Source: Marivita sp. GX14005 (GTDB lineage: Bacteria > Pseudomonadota > Alphaproteobacteria > Rhodobacterales > Rhodobacteraceae). From it: 64,000 bases of DNA. The stretch lies in assembly GCF_023370775.1 (NCBI RefSeq), contig NZ_JAMCCQ010000001.1:372001-436000 (forward strand), in the 5' to 3' direction. The notes under the pieces are model-generated. The model did not search any database. It was not told the DNA's origin and saw only the letters and a list, made by a program, of their open reading frames with translations. How positions within the stretch are numbered: the stretch's first letter is position 1; every line of letters starts with the position of its first letter. Of the stretch, positions 1-8,292 are shown one piece after another. The position numbers were made by a program, and so were the translations under genes.

Positions 1-995
1 ATGCCGAGCTCGAATTCGAGCCTTTTCTCGTATTCCTCGACAGGGGCGGCGTGGGGGATCACCGCGAGCCGCGCTGCAAGGCCTTCGCGCGCTTGCCGCT
101 TCAGTTCCTCGACCTCGTCATCGGCGAATCTCGGCAGGATCGGATCGCGCCGATAGGCCATGAAGGCGCAGCGGCGGGCGATCTCGACGGTGTTCTCTAT
201 CGCCTCCGGCAGATCGGCGAAAAGCGTTGCCATCTCCTGCGGCGACTTGAAGTAATGCTGAGGCGTCAGCCGCCGGCGCGGCTCCTGCTGGTCCACATAG
301 GCACCGTCGGCAATGCAGATCAGCGCATCATGCGCCTCGTACATCTCGGATTCCGGGAAATAGACATCATTCGTCGCCACCAGCGGCAGGCCCATCGCAT
401 AGGCCATTTCGACAAAGGGGCGTTCGGTCAGCCTTTCGGCCTCGGGCAGACCATTCTCGCCCGGATGGCGCTGCAACTCGACATAGAGCCGGTCGCCGAA
501 CATGCCCGCCAGCCGCTTCATCACCGCTTCCGCCGCACCCCGATTGCCCTGCTGAAGCATCCGCCCGACAGCGCCTTCCGGCCCCCCGGTGAGACAGATC
601 ACGCCATCGCAATGCCGCTCCAGCTCGTCGAGCGTTATATGCGCAAGCTCGCCGTCATGGCGCAGGTAGAGACAGGAATTGAGCTTCATCAGATGCTCGT
701 ATCCGGTTTCCGATTGCGCCAGCAGGACCACCGGCGCAGGCGGCGCGGCCCGTTCGCCCGGCGCAGGTTCGGCCACGCGCAGATCGATCTGACAGCCAAT
801 GATCGGCTGCACCCCCTCCCCCGCGGCGGCAACGGAAAACTCCAGCGCGGCGAAGAGGTTGTTGGTATCGGTCAGAGCAACGGCGGGCATCTGCATCGCC
901 GAGCAAAGACCCGGCAGCTTCTTGAGCCGCACGGCCCCTTCGAGCAGCGAATATTCGGAATGAACGCGCAGGTGAATGAATCGGGGATCTGCCAT
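1..995 (-). CDS. dnaE: DNA polymerase III subunit alpha, N-terminal part (runs off window)
   Basis: This is the catalytic subunit of the replicative polymerase, cut by the window edge: 331 residues are visible and the C-terminus lies before base 1. The protein begins MADPRFIHLRVHSEYSLLEG, the signature start of the PHP domain in DnaE, and continues with the family-typical stretch PAVALTDTNNLFAALEF. The ATG at 995 is supported by this conserved N-terminus; longer reading frames on either strand here are shadows. It is transcribed away from the next gene. Assignment to dnaE1 rather than the error-prone dnaE2 rests on the HSEYSLLEG start and is likely but not proven from the N-terminus alone. 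Confidence 0.9.
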   Translation of the reverse strand, partial: MADPRFIHLRVHSEYSLLEGAVRLKKLPGLCSAMQMPAVALTDTNNLFAALEFSVAAAGEGVQPIIGCQIDLRVAEPAPGERAAPPAPVVLLAQSETGYEHLMKLNSCLYLRHDGELAHITLDELERHCDGVICLTGGPEGAVGRMLQQGNRGAAEAVMKRLAGMFGDRLYVELQRHPGENGLPEAERLTERPFVEMAYAMGLPLVATNDVYFPESEMYEAHDALICIADGAYVDQQEPRRRLTPQHYFKSPQEMATLFADLPEAIENTVEIARRCAFMAYRRDPILPRFADDEVEELKRQAREGLAARLAVIPHAAPVEEYEKRLEFELG

Positions 996-1128
996 GGGCG
1001 CAGCCTATGCTTTGACTATCCTCGATGAAAGCCAATCCTGCACGTCAAAGATGCCGAAAATTGGAACTTTTTAATTCTGATGGATTCAGTAAGCCATTCG
1101 CCATCAAACCCGACAAAAGGAATCGGAT

Positions 1129-1434
1129 ATGTTGAAATCCCTCGCCACAACCGCTCTCTTCACTGCTATCGCGTCTCTCGCTGCGGCATCCGGTTCAGGC
1201 GCGCCCGGCACGCATGAGGTGAACGGCGGCGCCTTCACCTACGAGGCGTTTGAAACCGCCGTCGCCCATGCCGATCTGGCCGAATGCCCCGCGCCTTTTG
1301 ACAACGATACCGCCTTCTGCCGCCTGACACTCAAGGACGACATGGCACATGTCTTCGTTTTCTCGCTGGACGGCGATCAGCCCCTGATCGCGGTGCAGAG
1401 CCGCGATCTGAACGACGGGCTGCTGTCCTTCTGA
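1129..1434 (+). CDS. small secreted protein of unknown function
   Basis: A 101-residue protein that I do not recognise. Residues 1 to about 20 form a Sec-type signal peptide (MLKSLATTALFTAIASLAAA), so the mature protein of about 80 residues should be periplasmic. It has two cysteines (in AECPAPF and AFCRLTL) spaced for one disulfide, and is acidic. An AAAAGGAA Shine-Dalgarno lies about 7 bases before the ATG. It stands alone between the divergent dnaE and the BMP-type transporter. The minus-strand frame covering the same bases has no recognisable features and is treated as a shadow. Confidence 0.7.
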   Translation: MLKSLATTALFTAIASLAAASGSGAPGTHEVNGGAFTYEAFETAVAHADLAECPAPFDNDTAFCRLTLKDDMAHVFVFSLDGDQPLIAVQSRDLNDGLLSF

Positions 1435-1593
1435 TCCAGCCTCCGGCGGGCACGTCAAGCGCCCGTCCGATCCCGCCACGGCGCGCGCCGCGTGCCCCGC
1501 CGGTCACAAATCGACCGGCGTTCGCGTCGAGACAATTGCCATCCGCATCCCGCCGTAGTTATTGGGCATAGCAGCCCGAGCCACAGGTGCAGA

Positions 1594-3117
1594 TTGTCCG
1601 ACATCCTCCTTCGCCTTTCTGGTCTGACGAAAGCCTATCCCGGCGTCATCGCCAATGACGATATCTCCTTCGATATTCGCGAGGGCGAGATTCATGCCCT
1701 TCTCGGCGAGAACGGAGCGGGCAAATCCACGCTCGTGAAAATGATCTACGGGCTCGTCAAGCCGGACAGGGGCGAGATGACCCTGCAAGGCAAAGCCTAC
1801 GCCCCTGCCTCTCCCGGACAAGCGCGCGAGGCCGGCGTGGCCATGGTGTTCCAGCATTTCTCGCTGTTCGACGCGCTGGATGTCGCCGAGAACGTCGCGC
1901 TCGGCATGGAGCACCCGCCGCGTCGGCGCGATCTGGCCCGGCGCATCCGCGATGTCTCCGAAGCGTATGGCCTGCCGCTCGATCCCCACCGCATCGTCGG
2001 CACCCTGTCTGCCGGAGAACGGCAGCGGGTGGAAATCATCCGCTGCCTTTTGCAGAAACCGAAGCTGCTGATCATGGACGAGCCGACGTCGGTATTGACA
2101 CCTCAGGAGGTGGAAATCCTGTTTCAGACCCTGCGCAAGCTCAAGACCGAAGGCACGGCAATCCTCTATATCAGCCACAAACTCGAAGAAATCCGCGCGC
2201 TCTGCGACCATGCGACGATCCTGCGGTTGGGCAAGATGGTGGATACCTGCACCCCGTCAGAGACGACTGCGCGCGCGATGGCCGAGATGATGATCGGATC
2301 GAGCTTCGCCGCCCCGTCCGCCCGGCGCACCACGCCGGGCGATGTGCTGCTTCGGGTGGACAACCTGACGATGCCGGCGCCCGGTGCCTTCGGCACGCCC
2401 TTGCGCGGCATCGGCTTCGAGCTTCGCGCCGGCGAAGTGCTCGGATTGGGCGGCGTGGCCGGAAACGGACAGGACGAGGTGCTCGCGGCACTCTCCGGCG
2501 AACGGCTTTCGGATACCGGCACGATCTGGGTCAAGGGCGCGGATCTGAGCCGCCAGGGTCCGGTCGCCCGCCGCGCCGCCGGTCTGCTGACGGCGCCGGA
2601 AGAGCGGCTCGGCCACGCGGCGGCCCCCGATATGAGCCTGACCGAAAACGCGGTTCTGACTGCCGGACGGCGTCAGCGGCTCATCGCCAAAGGGTTCATC
2701 AAATGGTCCCGCGCCGAACGTTTCGCGCGCGATGTGATCGACCGGTTCGACGTGCGCACACCGGGGCCGGACGTGGCCGCGCGGGCGCTTTCGGGCGGCA
2801 ACCTGCAGAAATTCGTGATCGGCCGCGAGGTCGCGCAAGCGCCTGACATCCTCGTCGTCAACCAGCCTACCTGGGGGGTCGATGCCGCCGCCGCCGCCGC
2901 GATCCGGCAGGCGCTGCTCGACCTGGCCGCTCAAGGCGCCGCGATCCTGGTCATCAGCCAGGATCTCGACGAATTGATGGAAGTCGCGCAGCGCTTCGGC
3001 GCGCTCAATGAAGGGCGGCTGTCCGCCGTGAAACCGGTCGATGATCTGTCACTGGAGGAGATCGGCCTGATGATGGGCGGCGCGCATGACATGGAGGTGG
3101 CACATGCGGACCCCTGA
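1594..3117 (+). CDS. BMP-family (nucleoside-type) ABC importer, double ATPase
   Basis: Tandem-NBD ATPase that energises a simple-sugar/nucleoside-type importer with the two permeases and BMP protein downstream. The first NBD has Walker A GENGAGKST, signature LSAGERQR and Walker B LLIMDEPTS. The second is degenerate as is usual in this family: it lacks a standard Walker A (GGVAGNGQDE) and has signature LSGGNLQKFV and the diagnostic VNQPTWGVD. The frame stays open back to an ATG at 1492, but those 34 residues are basic and unlike any NBD. The TTG at 1594 (product LSDILLRLSGLTKAYPG) fits the family N-terminus and gives 507 residues, so I prefer it. It is first of four genes. Confidence 0.9.
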   Translation: MSDILLRLSGLTKAYPGVIANDDISFDIREGEIHALLGENGAGKSTLVKMIYGLVKPDRGEMTLQGKAYAPASPGQAREAGVAMVFQHFSLFDALDVAENVALGMEHPPRRRDLARRIRDVSEAYGLPLDPHRIVGTLSAGERQRVEIIRCLLQKPKLLIMDEPTSVLTPQEVEILFQTLRKLKTEGTAILYISHKLEEIRALCDHATILRLGKMVDTCTPSETTARAMAEMMIGSSFAAPSARRTTPGDVLLRVDNLTMPAPGAFGTPLRGIGFELRAGEVLGLGGVAGNGQDEVLAALSGERLSDTGTIWVKGADLSRQGPVARRAAGLLTAPEERLGHAAAPDMSLTENAVLTAGRRQRLIAKGFIKWSRAERFARDVIDRFDVRTPGPDVAARALSGGNLQKFVIGREVAQAPDILVVNQPTWGVDAAAAAAIRQALLDLAAQGAAILVISQDLDELMEVAQRFGALNEGRLSAVKPVDDLSLEEIGLMMGGAHDMEVAHADP

Positions 3118-3162
3118 GCGCCCGGATATCGCGCAGCTGCACCTGCGGTTTCCGTTGAATTT

Positions 3163-3231
3163 GAGTATTTATGACGAAAAGAAGCCGCAAGCGGGCTCGC
3201 TTTCCGGGCTATCTTCTCTTTCCAAATACTC
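3163..3231. repeat. intergenic inverted repeat with GAGTATTT/AAATACTC ends
   Basis: The 156-base gap between the ATPase and first permease genes holds an inverted repeat. The outer arms are GAGTATTT (3163-3170) and AAATACTC (3224-3231). Inside lie a partly complementary pair (GAAAAGAAG / CTTCTCTTT) and a GC-rich core. This end sequence resembles a short intergenic element I recall from Rhodobacteraceae genomes, but I see only one copy here. It could act as an mRNA-stabilising or processing hairpin inside the transporter operon, or be a small dispersed repeat. Confidence 0.5.
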
Positions 3232-3273
3232 GAACGCGAACGGTTGCCCCATGCTCGCAGACGAGGTGATTTC

Positions 3274-4359
3274 ATGATCCGTCTGGAAAAGCGCCCGCAG
3301 CCGTCCCGCATCTGGACGACGATCACCCCGCTCCTTGCCGTGCTGCTGACCATGCTGTTCGGCGGCATCATGTTCGGTCTGATCGGCACGCCGCCGCTGG
3401 AGACCATTCGCACGATCTTCTGGGATCCGCTCTTTCATCCGCAATTCGCCGGGTTCTCTCGCCCGCAGCTTCTGGTCAAGGCGGGGCCGCTCATCCTGAT
3501 CGCCATCGGGCTCTCGATCGGCTTTCGCGCGGGGATCTGGAATATCGGCGCCGAGGGTCAGTATATCATCGGCGCGATCTGCGGCGCGGCGGCGGGGCTC
3601 GCGCTTTACCCCATGGACTCTGCGCTTATCCTGCCGCTGATGATCCTTTGCGGGGCGTTGGGCGGCTGGGCCTGGGCGATGATCCCGGCGCTGCTCAAGG
3701 TGCGGTTCGGAACCAACGAGATCCTTGTTTCGCTGATGCTGGTCTACGTGGCCGAGAACATCCTTGCCTCGGTCTCCTCCGGCCTGTTGCGCAACCCCGA
3801 AGGGATGGGCTTTCCCGGCTCGCGGAACCTGTCGCAATGGTCCTCTTCTCAGAACCTCGAACTCGTTCCGAACACCGGCATGCATCTCGGCGTCGTTGCC
3901 GCCTTTATCGCGGTGATCGCGGCTTATGTGCTGCTGACGCGGCATATCGAGGGGTTCAACATCCGCCTGAGCGGCGCGGCGCCGCGGGCCGCGCGGTTTG
4001 CGGGCGTGTCGCCGGCGCGGACGATCCTCTTCTGCCTGGGGCTCGCTGGCGCGCTGGCAGGGGCTGCGGGCCTTTTCGAAGTCACCGGCCCGGCGGGGCA
4101 GATCAGCATCGATTTCGGTTCGGGCTACGGCTTCACCGCGATCATCGTGGCATTTCTGGGCCGTCTGCATCCGGTGGGCATCCTGCTGGCCGGACTGCTT
4201 ATGGCGCTGACCTATATCGGTGGAGAGCTGGCGCAGCTCATGCTGAACGTCCCGGCGGCATCGATCCAACTATTCCAGGGGATGCTGCTCTTTTTCCTGC
4301 TCGGGGTCGATGTGCTGACCAATTACCGCGTGCGGATCGCGCGGCGGGAGGTGGCGTGA
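3274..4359 (+). CDS. BMP-family ABC importer, permease 1
   Basis: Inner-membrane permease of 361 residues, BPD_transp_2 family (RbsC/NupB-like). It shows about nine hydrophobic segments and the conserved stretch IGFRAGIWNIGAEGQYIIGA, the region of permeases in this family that faces the ATPase. The ATG at 3274 (MIRLEKRPQPSRIW) has a GAGGTGA ribosome site 5 bases upstream; an in-frame earlier ATG at 3244 lacks one. The stop overlaps the next start (TGATG), so the two permeases are probably translationally coupled and form a heterodimer. The substrate is probably purine nucleosides or a similar compound, judged only from the BMP-type binding protein. Confidence 0.88.
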   Translation: MIRLEKRPQPSRIWTTITPLLAVLLTMLFGGIMFGLIGTPPLETIRTIFWDPLFHPQFAGFSRPQLLVKAGPLILIAIGLSIGFRAGIWNIGAEGQYIIGAICGAAAGLALYPMDSALILPLMILCGALGGWAWAMIPALLKVRFGTNEILVSLMLVYVAENILASVSSGLLRNPEGMGFPGSRNLSQWSSSQNLELVPNTGMHLGVVAAFIAVIAAYVLLTRHIEGFNIRLSGAAPRAARFAGVSPARTILFCLGLAGALAGAAGLFEVTGPAGQISIDFGSGYGFTAIIVAFLGRLHPVGILLAGLLMALTYIGGELAQLMLNVPAASIQLFQGMLLFFLLGVDVLTNYRVRIARREVA

Positions 4360-5291
4360 TGGATCTGTCCTCGATCAGCCCGGTCCTTCTGATCGCCTCG
4401 CTGATGATCTCGGCCACGCCGATCCTGCTGGCGGCGATCGGCGAGATGGTGGTGGAGAAATCGGGCGTTCTCAACCTCGGGGTGGAGGGCATGATGATCA
4501 CCGGCGCGGTGGTCGGGTTCGTCGCCGCGATCAACAGCGGCTCGCCGGGGCTGGGTTTCGTGGCTGCGGCCCTGGCTGGCGCGGCGCTGTCGCTCAGCTT
4601 TGCGCTGCTCACGCAGGTTCTGCTGTCGAACCAGGTGGCGACAGGGCTTGGCCTGACGCTGGCGGGGCTGGGCCTGTCCTCCCTCATCGGCAAGCCCTAT
4701 GAGGGGATGAAGGCCGCCTCGTTGCCCAAGCTCGACATTCCGCTGCTCGGCGATCTGCCGGTGGTGGGGCGCATGCTCTTTTCGCATGACATCATGGTCT
4801 ATTTCAGCCTGTTGCTGGTCCTCGCGGTCTGGGCGTTCCTCAAATACACCCGCGCCGGGCTGATCTTGCGGGCGGTGGGCGAAAGCGCGGAAAGCGCCCA
4901 TGCGCTTGGCTACAAGGTGGTGCAGGTGCGCGTTGCCGCGATCATGTTCGGCGGCGCCTGCGCCGGGTTGGGCGGCGCGTATCTGAGCCTTGTGCGCGTG
5001 CCGCAATGGACCGAAGGGATGACCGCCGGCGCCGGATGGATCGCGCTGGCCATCGTGGTCTTCGCGAGTTGGCGCGCCGGGAGGGTGCTGATCGGCGCCT
5101 ATCTTTTCGGCGGCATCAGCGTTCTGCAACTCAACCTTCAAGCGGCGGGGATGACATGGGGTGTGCAATACCTGTCGATGTCGCCCTATCTTGTCACCAT
5201 CCTCGTGCTGGTGTTCATTTCATCCAACCGCAGCCGCATGTCGCATGATGCGCCGGCCAATCTGGGGCAAACCTTCCACGCGACGCGGTGA
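4359..5291 (+). CDS. BMP-family ABC importer, permease 2
   Basis: Second permease, 310 residues, BPD_transp_2 family. It has the typical motif EKSGVLNLGVEGMMITGAV near residue 30 and the helix-loop LRAVGESAESAHALGYKV. About eight transmembrane segments are visible. The ATG overlaps the previous stop by one base. Together with the preceding permease, the ATPase and the BMP protein it forms a complete importer of the type called NupABC/BmpA in other bacteria. The frame that runs through from 3648 is a shadow of permease 1 joined to this gene. Confidence 0.88.
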   Translation: MDLSSISPVLLIASLMISATPILLAAIGEMVVEKSGVLNLGVEGMMITGAVVGFVAAINSGSPGLGFVAAALAGAALSLSFALLTQVLLSNQVATGLGLTLAGLGLSSLIGKPYEGMKAASLPKLDIPLLGDLPVVGRMLFSHDIMVYFSLLLVLAVWAFLKYTRAGLILRAVGESAESAHALGYKVVQVRVAAIMFGGACAGLGGAYLSLVRVPQWTEGMTAGAGWIALAIVVFASWRAGRVLIGAYLFGGISVLQLNLQAAGMTWGVQYLSMSPYLVTILVLVFISSNRSRMSHDAPANLGQTFHATR

Positions 5292-5311
5292 AGCGGCGCG
5301 TGCAACCAAAT

Positions 5312-5328
5312 GGGGCGTTTAGCGCCCC
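5312..5328 (+). other. hairpin between permease and binding-protein genes
   Basis: GGGGCG (5312-5317) and CGCCCC (5323-5328) form a 6-bp stem with a 5-base loop in the short gap between permease 2 and the BMP gene. There is no T-run, so it is more likely an mRNA stabiliser or 3' end block that helps set the higher level of the binding protein than a terminator. Confidence 0.4.
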
Positions 5329-5348
5329 GCCAACTCGGGAGACTTTCC

Positions 5349-6455
5349 ATGATCCGCAGAACTCTACTTGCCAGTGCCGCCGCCGGGCTGACGCTGGGCC
5401 TTGCCGCGCCTGCGATGGCGCAGGACGATCCGACCAAGGCGTGTTTCGTCTATGTCGGCCCCATCGGCGATGGCGGCTGGACCTATCAGCACCATGAAGG
5501 CGCGATGGCCGTGAAGGAGGAATTCGGCGACAAGGTCGAGATCGCCTATCAGGAAAGCGTGCCGGAAGGCGCGGATGCCGAGCGGGTCATCACCCAGATG
5601 GCGCTGTCGGGCTGCGACATCATCTTCACCACCTCCTTCGGTTTCATGGACGCGACGAACAACGTCGCCGCCAAGTTCCCCGATATCAAGTTCGAGCACG
5701 CCACCGGTTACAAGCGCGATCATCCCAACGTATCCACCTATGACGCGCGGTTCTACGAGGGTCGTGCCGTGTTGGGGCATATCGCGGGCAAAATGACCAA
5801 GACGAACAAGATCGGCTATATCGGCTCCTTCCCGATCCCCGAAAACATCCAGGGGATTAACAGCTACTATCTGCATGCCAAGAAGGCGAACCCGGATGTG
5901 GAGCTTGTGGTGACATGGGCCTACACGTGGTTCGACCCGGCCAAGGAGGCCGATGCCGCGCGGGCGATGATCGATCAGGGTGTCGATGTGATCGCGGCGC
6001 ATACCGATTCCACCGCGCCCCTGGGCGAAGCGGCCAAGGAAGGCGGCAAGGTGATCGGTTTCGGTCAGGCATCGGACATGGCGGCGTTCAAGACAAACGA
6101 TGACGGCACGCCGGGGCCGCGCGTCGCCTCCATCATCGACAACTGGGCGCCCTATTACATCGACCGCGTCGGCGCGGTGATGGATGGCACCTGGGAGCAG
6201 CAGGCCAGCTGGGGCGGCATGCCCGAGGGCGAGGTCGTGATCGGCGAGATCACCGAAGCCGTGCCCGCCGATGTGAAGGCCGAAGCCGAGGAACTGATCG
6301 CCAAGATGACATCGGGCGAGTATCACCCCTTTACCGGCCCGATCAACAAGCAGGACGGCAGCGCATGGCTGGCGGAGGGCGAAGTGGCCGATGACGGCAC
6401 GCTCGCGGGAATGGATTTCTATGTCGAGGGGATCACCGGAGAGATCCCGAACTGA
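5349..6455 (+). CDS. BMP-family substrate-binding protein
   Basis: Periplasmic binding protein of 368 residues for the adjoining importer. Residues 1-25 form a signal peptide ending APAMA, with cleavage before QDDPTKAC. There is no lipobox cysteine at that site, so the mature protein is soluble, as is usual in this group. The mature part shows the BMP features GPIGDGGWTYQHHEGAMAV, a TTSFGFMD segment and a C-terminal GPINKQDG segment. BMP proteins bind nucleosides or related ligands; the exact ligand cannot be read from the sequence. It is last in its operon and followed by a strong terminator. Confidence 0.9.
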   Translation: MIRRTLLASAAAGLTLGLAAPAMAQDDPTKACFVYVGPIGDGGWTYQHHEGAMAVKEEFGDKVEIAYQESVPEGADAERVITQMALSGCDIIFTTSFGFMDATNNVAAKFPDIKFEHATGYKRDHPNVSTYDARFYEGRAVLGHIAGKMTKTNKIGYIGSFPIPENIQGINSYYLHAKKANPDVELVVTWAYTWFDPAKEADAARAMIDQGVDVIAAHTDSTAPLGEAAKEGGKVIGFGQASDMAAFKTNDDGTPGPRVASIIDNWAPYYIDRVGAVMDGTWEQQASWGGMPEGEVVIGEITEAVPADVKAEAEELIAKMTSGEYHPFTGPINKQDGSAWLAEGEVADDGTLAGMDFYVEGITGEIPN

Positions 6456-6479
6456 TCGACCGCATCGCAGCGTTTCGAG

Positions 6480-6502
6480 AACCCCGCTTCGGCGGGGTTT
6501 TC
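6480..6502. terminator. bidirectional rho-independent terminator
   Basis: AACCCCGC (6480-6487), a TTCG tetraloop and GCGGGGTT (6492-6499) followed by TTCT. The UUCG loop and 8-bp GC-rich stem make a strong hairpin. It lies between the convergent BMP gene and the cytochrome c gene, whose stop codon begins right beside it at 6502, so it can serve both strands. Confidence 0.85.
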
Positions 6503-6918
6503 TATTGCGCCTCGCTCCCCTCCTGCAGCGTCAGGATATGGCTGACAAGATCGGCGATCGGGTCGGATACCATGATCGGCTGCCCGCTCTTGAGCTTCAT
6601 CGGCGTGTTGGCGACACCTTCGAAATATGGCCCGAAAACCGGCATCGGGGAGCCGTGACTGACCAGCGGATCGGTCCCGTCGATCCGGCGCAACACGCGT
6701 TCGAGCGGGAACTCCCCGCCATTGGCTTTGGCCAGCGCTGTAAGGTCCGTCGGCTTTATGAGAAGCGCGCCGGCAAGAGGGCCGTCGCCGCCGGCATCGA
6801 TCCCGTGACATTCCGCGCAATGGGTCTTGTAGAGCGCGGCCCCCTTATCGGGATCCTGTGCGGCGGCGGCCGTGGTCAGAAGCATCAATCCCGCGATGGT
6901 GGCAATCAGGGTCCGCAT
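6502..6918 (-). CDS. monoheme class I cytochrome c
   Basis: Small periplasmic electron carrier of 138 residues. The signal peptide ends TTAAAA before QDPDKGAALY. The heme-binding motif CAECH is at 34-38, and M92 (SHGSPMPVFG) is a plausible axial ligand. The ATG at 6918 has a GGAGG site 7 bases upstream; the longer frame to 6987 would run through the promoter and is rejected. A TTGACnnnnATCAA box and a spaced -10 element lie upstream, so expression is probably induced at low oxygen or by NO through a Crp/Fnr-family regulator. The redox partner is unknown; the nearby FDH or nos systems are candidates. Confidence 0.88.
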   Translation of the reverse strand: MRTLIATIAGLMLLTTAAAAQDPDKGAALYKTHCAECHGIDAGGDGPLAGALLIKPTDLTALAKANGGEFPLERVLRRIDGTDPLVSHGSPMPVFGPYFEGVANTPMKLKSGQPIMVSDPIADLVSHILTLQEGSEAQ

Positions 6919-6938
6919 GGCGTGTCCTCCGTCTGTCT

Positions 6939-6987
6939 CCGCGATAGAATATCGGACGATCCTCGCCAAAGCGTTGACGCGGATCAA
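6939..6987 (-). promoter_or_regulatory. Crp/Fnr-type (FNR/FixK/NNR) box and -10 element
   Basis: TTGACGCGGATCAA at 6974-6987 matches the FNR/FixK/NNR consensus TTGAT-N4-ATCAA in 9 of 10 fixed positions. On the minus strand a TATTCT -10 hexamer lies at 6951-6946. The centre-to-centre distance is 32 bases, which is the spacing of a class II activated promoter with the regulator at -41.5. The inferred transcription start is near 6939, giving a leader of about 20 bases before the cytochrome c ATG at 6918. Confidence 0.78.
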
Positions 6988-7108
6988 GAGGCAAGTCGGA
7001 CGTCGCGAAGCGTGTCATTTTCGGGCTCGATCCGGGGACCTCGGCGTGAGTAGATACCTCGGACAAGCCGGGATACGACATGCTGAAAACGCATGCCGAC
7101 GTCACCCG

Positions 7109-7588
7109 TTACTCATCGAGCGATCCATGCACCGCGAGGATCGTCAGGTCCGCGTCCTGCGGTTCGATCACGCGGAAGGCTTCGCGCACCCCCGCGTCGG
7201 TCAATTCCCGCGCCACCGTCAGCAGCGTGTTCGGCGCGTGATCATCGCAAAGCTCTATCATATGTGCGATTTCCTCTTGTGCGACATCGCGGGCCGCCTC
7301 GACCGAAGGCGCGCCGTAAAGATCGACAAAATGCTGCGCGAGCCCTTGCTCCAGCGCCGCGCGCTCCGCATCTTCGATCCGGGTGACAGCGACGAAACTG
7401 ACCCGGCCGAAGGTTTCGATCCCCAGCCAACCATTGGCGAAGGCCTGCCGAGCCTTGCCGTTCAGATCGGCCTCCGACCAGTTGGAAAACTCAAACCCGC
7501 CGGAAATGCACCATTCCCCGGTCCGTGCCGGGCTGTGAAAGACGCGCTGGTCGCTTTCGTCGAAATGGATCGCGCGGGCAAGGTTCAT
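7109..7588 (-). CDS. DUF6505-type conserved protein, FDH-locus accessory
   Basis: A 159-residue soluble protein, with no signal peptide, resembling the DUF6505 family that accompanies formate dehydrogenase genes in Rhodobacteraceae and relatives. It begins MNLARAIHFDESDQRVF and has a central acidic segment ending EEIAHMIELCDDHAPN. No catalytic motif is evident. Its ATG overlaps the stop of the ligase-like gene upstream by 4 bases (ATGA), so it is the last gene of the four-gene minus-strand operon 9546 to 7109. The family name is from memory; the function is unknown and a role in FDH maturation is inferred from position only. Confidence 0.7.
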   Translation of the reverse strand: MNLARAIHFDESDQRVFHSPARTGEWCISGGFEFSNWSEADLNGKARQAFANGWLGIETFGRVSFVAVTRIEDAERAALEQGLAQHFVDLYGAPSVEAARDVAQEEIAHMIELCDDHAPNTLLTVARELTDAGVREAFRVIEPQDADLTILAVHGSLDE

Positions 7589-8292
7589 GGGCGGGTCTCC
7601 AGCAGGTCGGTAAGCGGGATCACAATGGTGCCTGTGTCCTGCCGAAGCAAGAGACCGAGTGTTTCGTCAAGGCCGAGGAATGTGCCGCTCTGCCCCTGCA
7701 CACGGGCTGGCTCGCCCAGCCCATGCGCCAGACCGCTCCATTCGCGGTGCAGCGGCGCGATGCCCTCGTCCTCCCAGCGGCTCAGCCAGTTCATCAGATG
7801 CCGCGACCAGCTTTCCAGCACGGCAGCAGGCTCGAGATCGCCGCAGCCTTCGGCAGAAAGGTCCGTCTCCCCCGGCGACTCGCCGCCATCCAGACCGGGG
7901 CGGGCAAAGACAACCTCGACCCCGGTCACGAGCCAGCCCGGCACATCCTCCGGCACGCAGCTGTCCGATGCGGCGCGCAGTTGCCCGCACGCGGCGCCAT
8001 TGACGAAGATCGCGCCGGTCCAGCCCAGATGCACGGCAAGCTCGGGCGGGCCAAGCGCGCCTAGCGTGTTCTGCACCGCAACGCCCGTCAGCGGAAGCAT
8101 CGCCGCCGCCTGCTTCAACGCCACTTCGGGCGCCAGCACGATGGCGGCGCGCAACCGCTCGGGCGCGATATCGTAAAGGATCAGGCCCGCATCGCAGCCG
8201 CGCGCGGCCTCGACGCAGGCGGCCTCGAACGGATCGGCCCCCGCCGCGTTCATCCCCTGCATCAGCGGCGGGAAAGCGGGCGTGCCGGTCAT
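7585..8292 (-). CDS. biotin/lipoate-protein ligase-like protein (DUF4444 type)
   Basis: 235 residues with the layout of the biotin/lipoate ligase (BPL/LplA) superfamily followed by a small C-terminal DUF4444-like domain (GQSGTFLGLDETLGLLLRQD). The segment ALKQAAAMLPLTGVAVQNTLG corresponds to the start of the ligase fold. The GRGRxG-type nucleotide loop and the catalytic lysine motif of true biotin ligases are not evident, so catalysis of biotin or lipoate transfer is doubtful. The gene overlaps both neighbours by 4 bases and belongs to the FDH-associated operon. A role in cofactor attachment or assembly is possible but speculative. Confidence 0.7.
   Translation of the reverse strand: MTGTPAFPPLMQGMNAAGADPFEAACVEAARGCDAGLILYDIAPERLRAAIVLAPEVALKQAAAMLPLTGVAVQNTLGALGPPELAVHLGWTGAIFVNGAACGQLRAASDSCVPEDVPGWLVTGVEVVFARPGLDGGESPGETDLSAEGCGDLEPAAVLESWSRHLMNWLSRWEDEGIAPLHREWSGLAHGLGEPARVQGQSGTFLGLDETLGLLLRQDTGTIVIPLTDLLETRP

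Noticed and set aside
51-1028. Long plus-strand open frame of 325 residues opposite dnaE
   Set aside because: Arg/His-rich composition and the clear DnaE N-terminus on the minus strand show that it is a shadow in GC-rich DNA.
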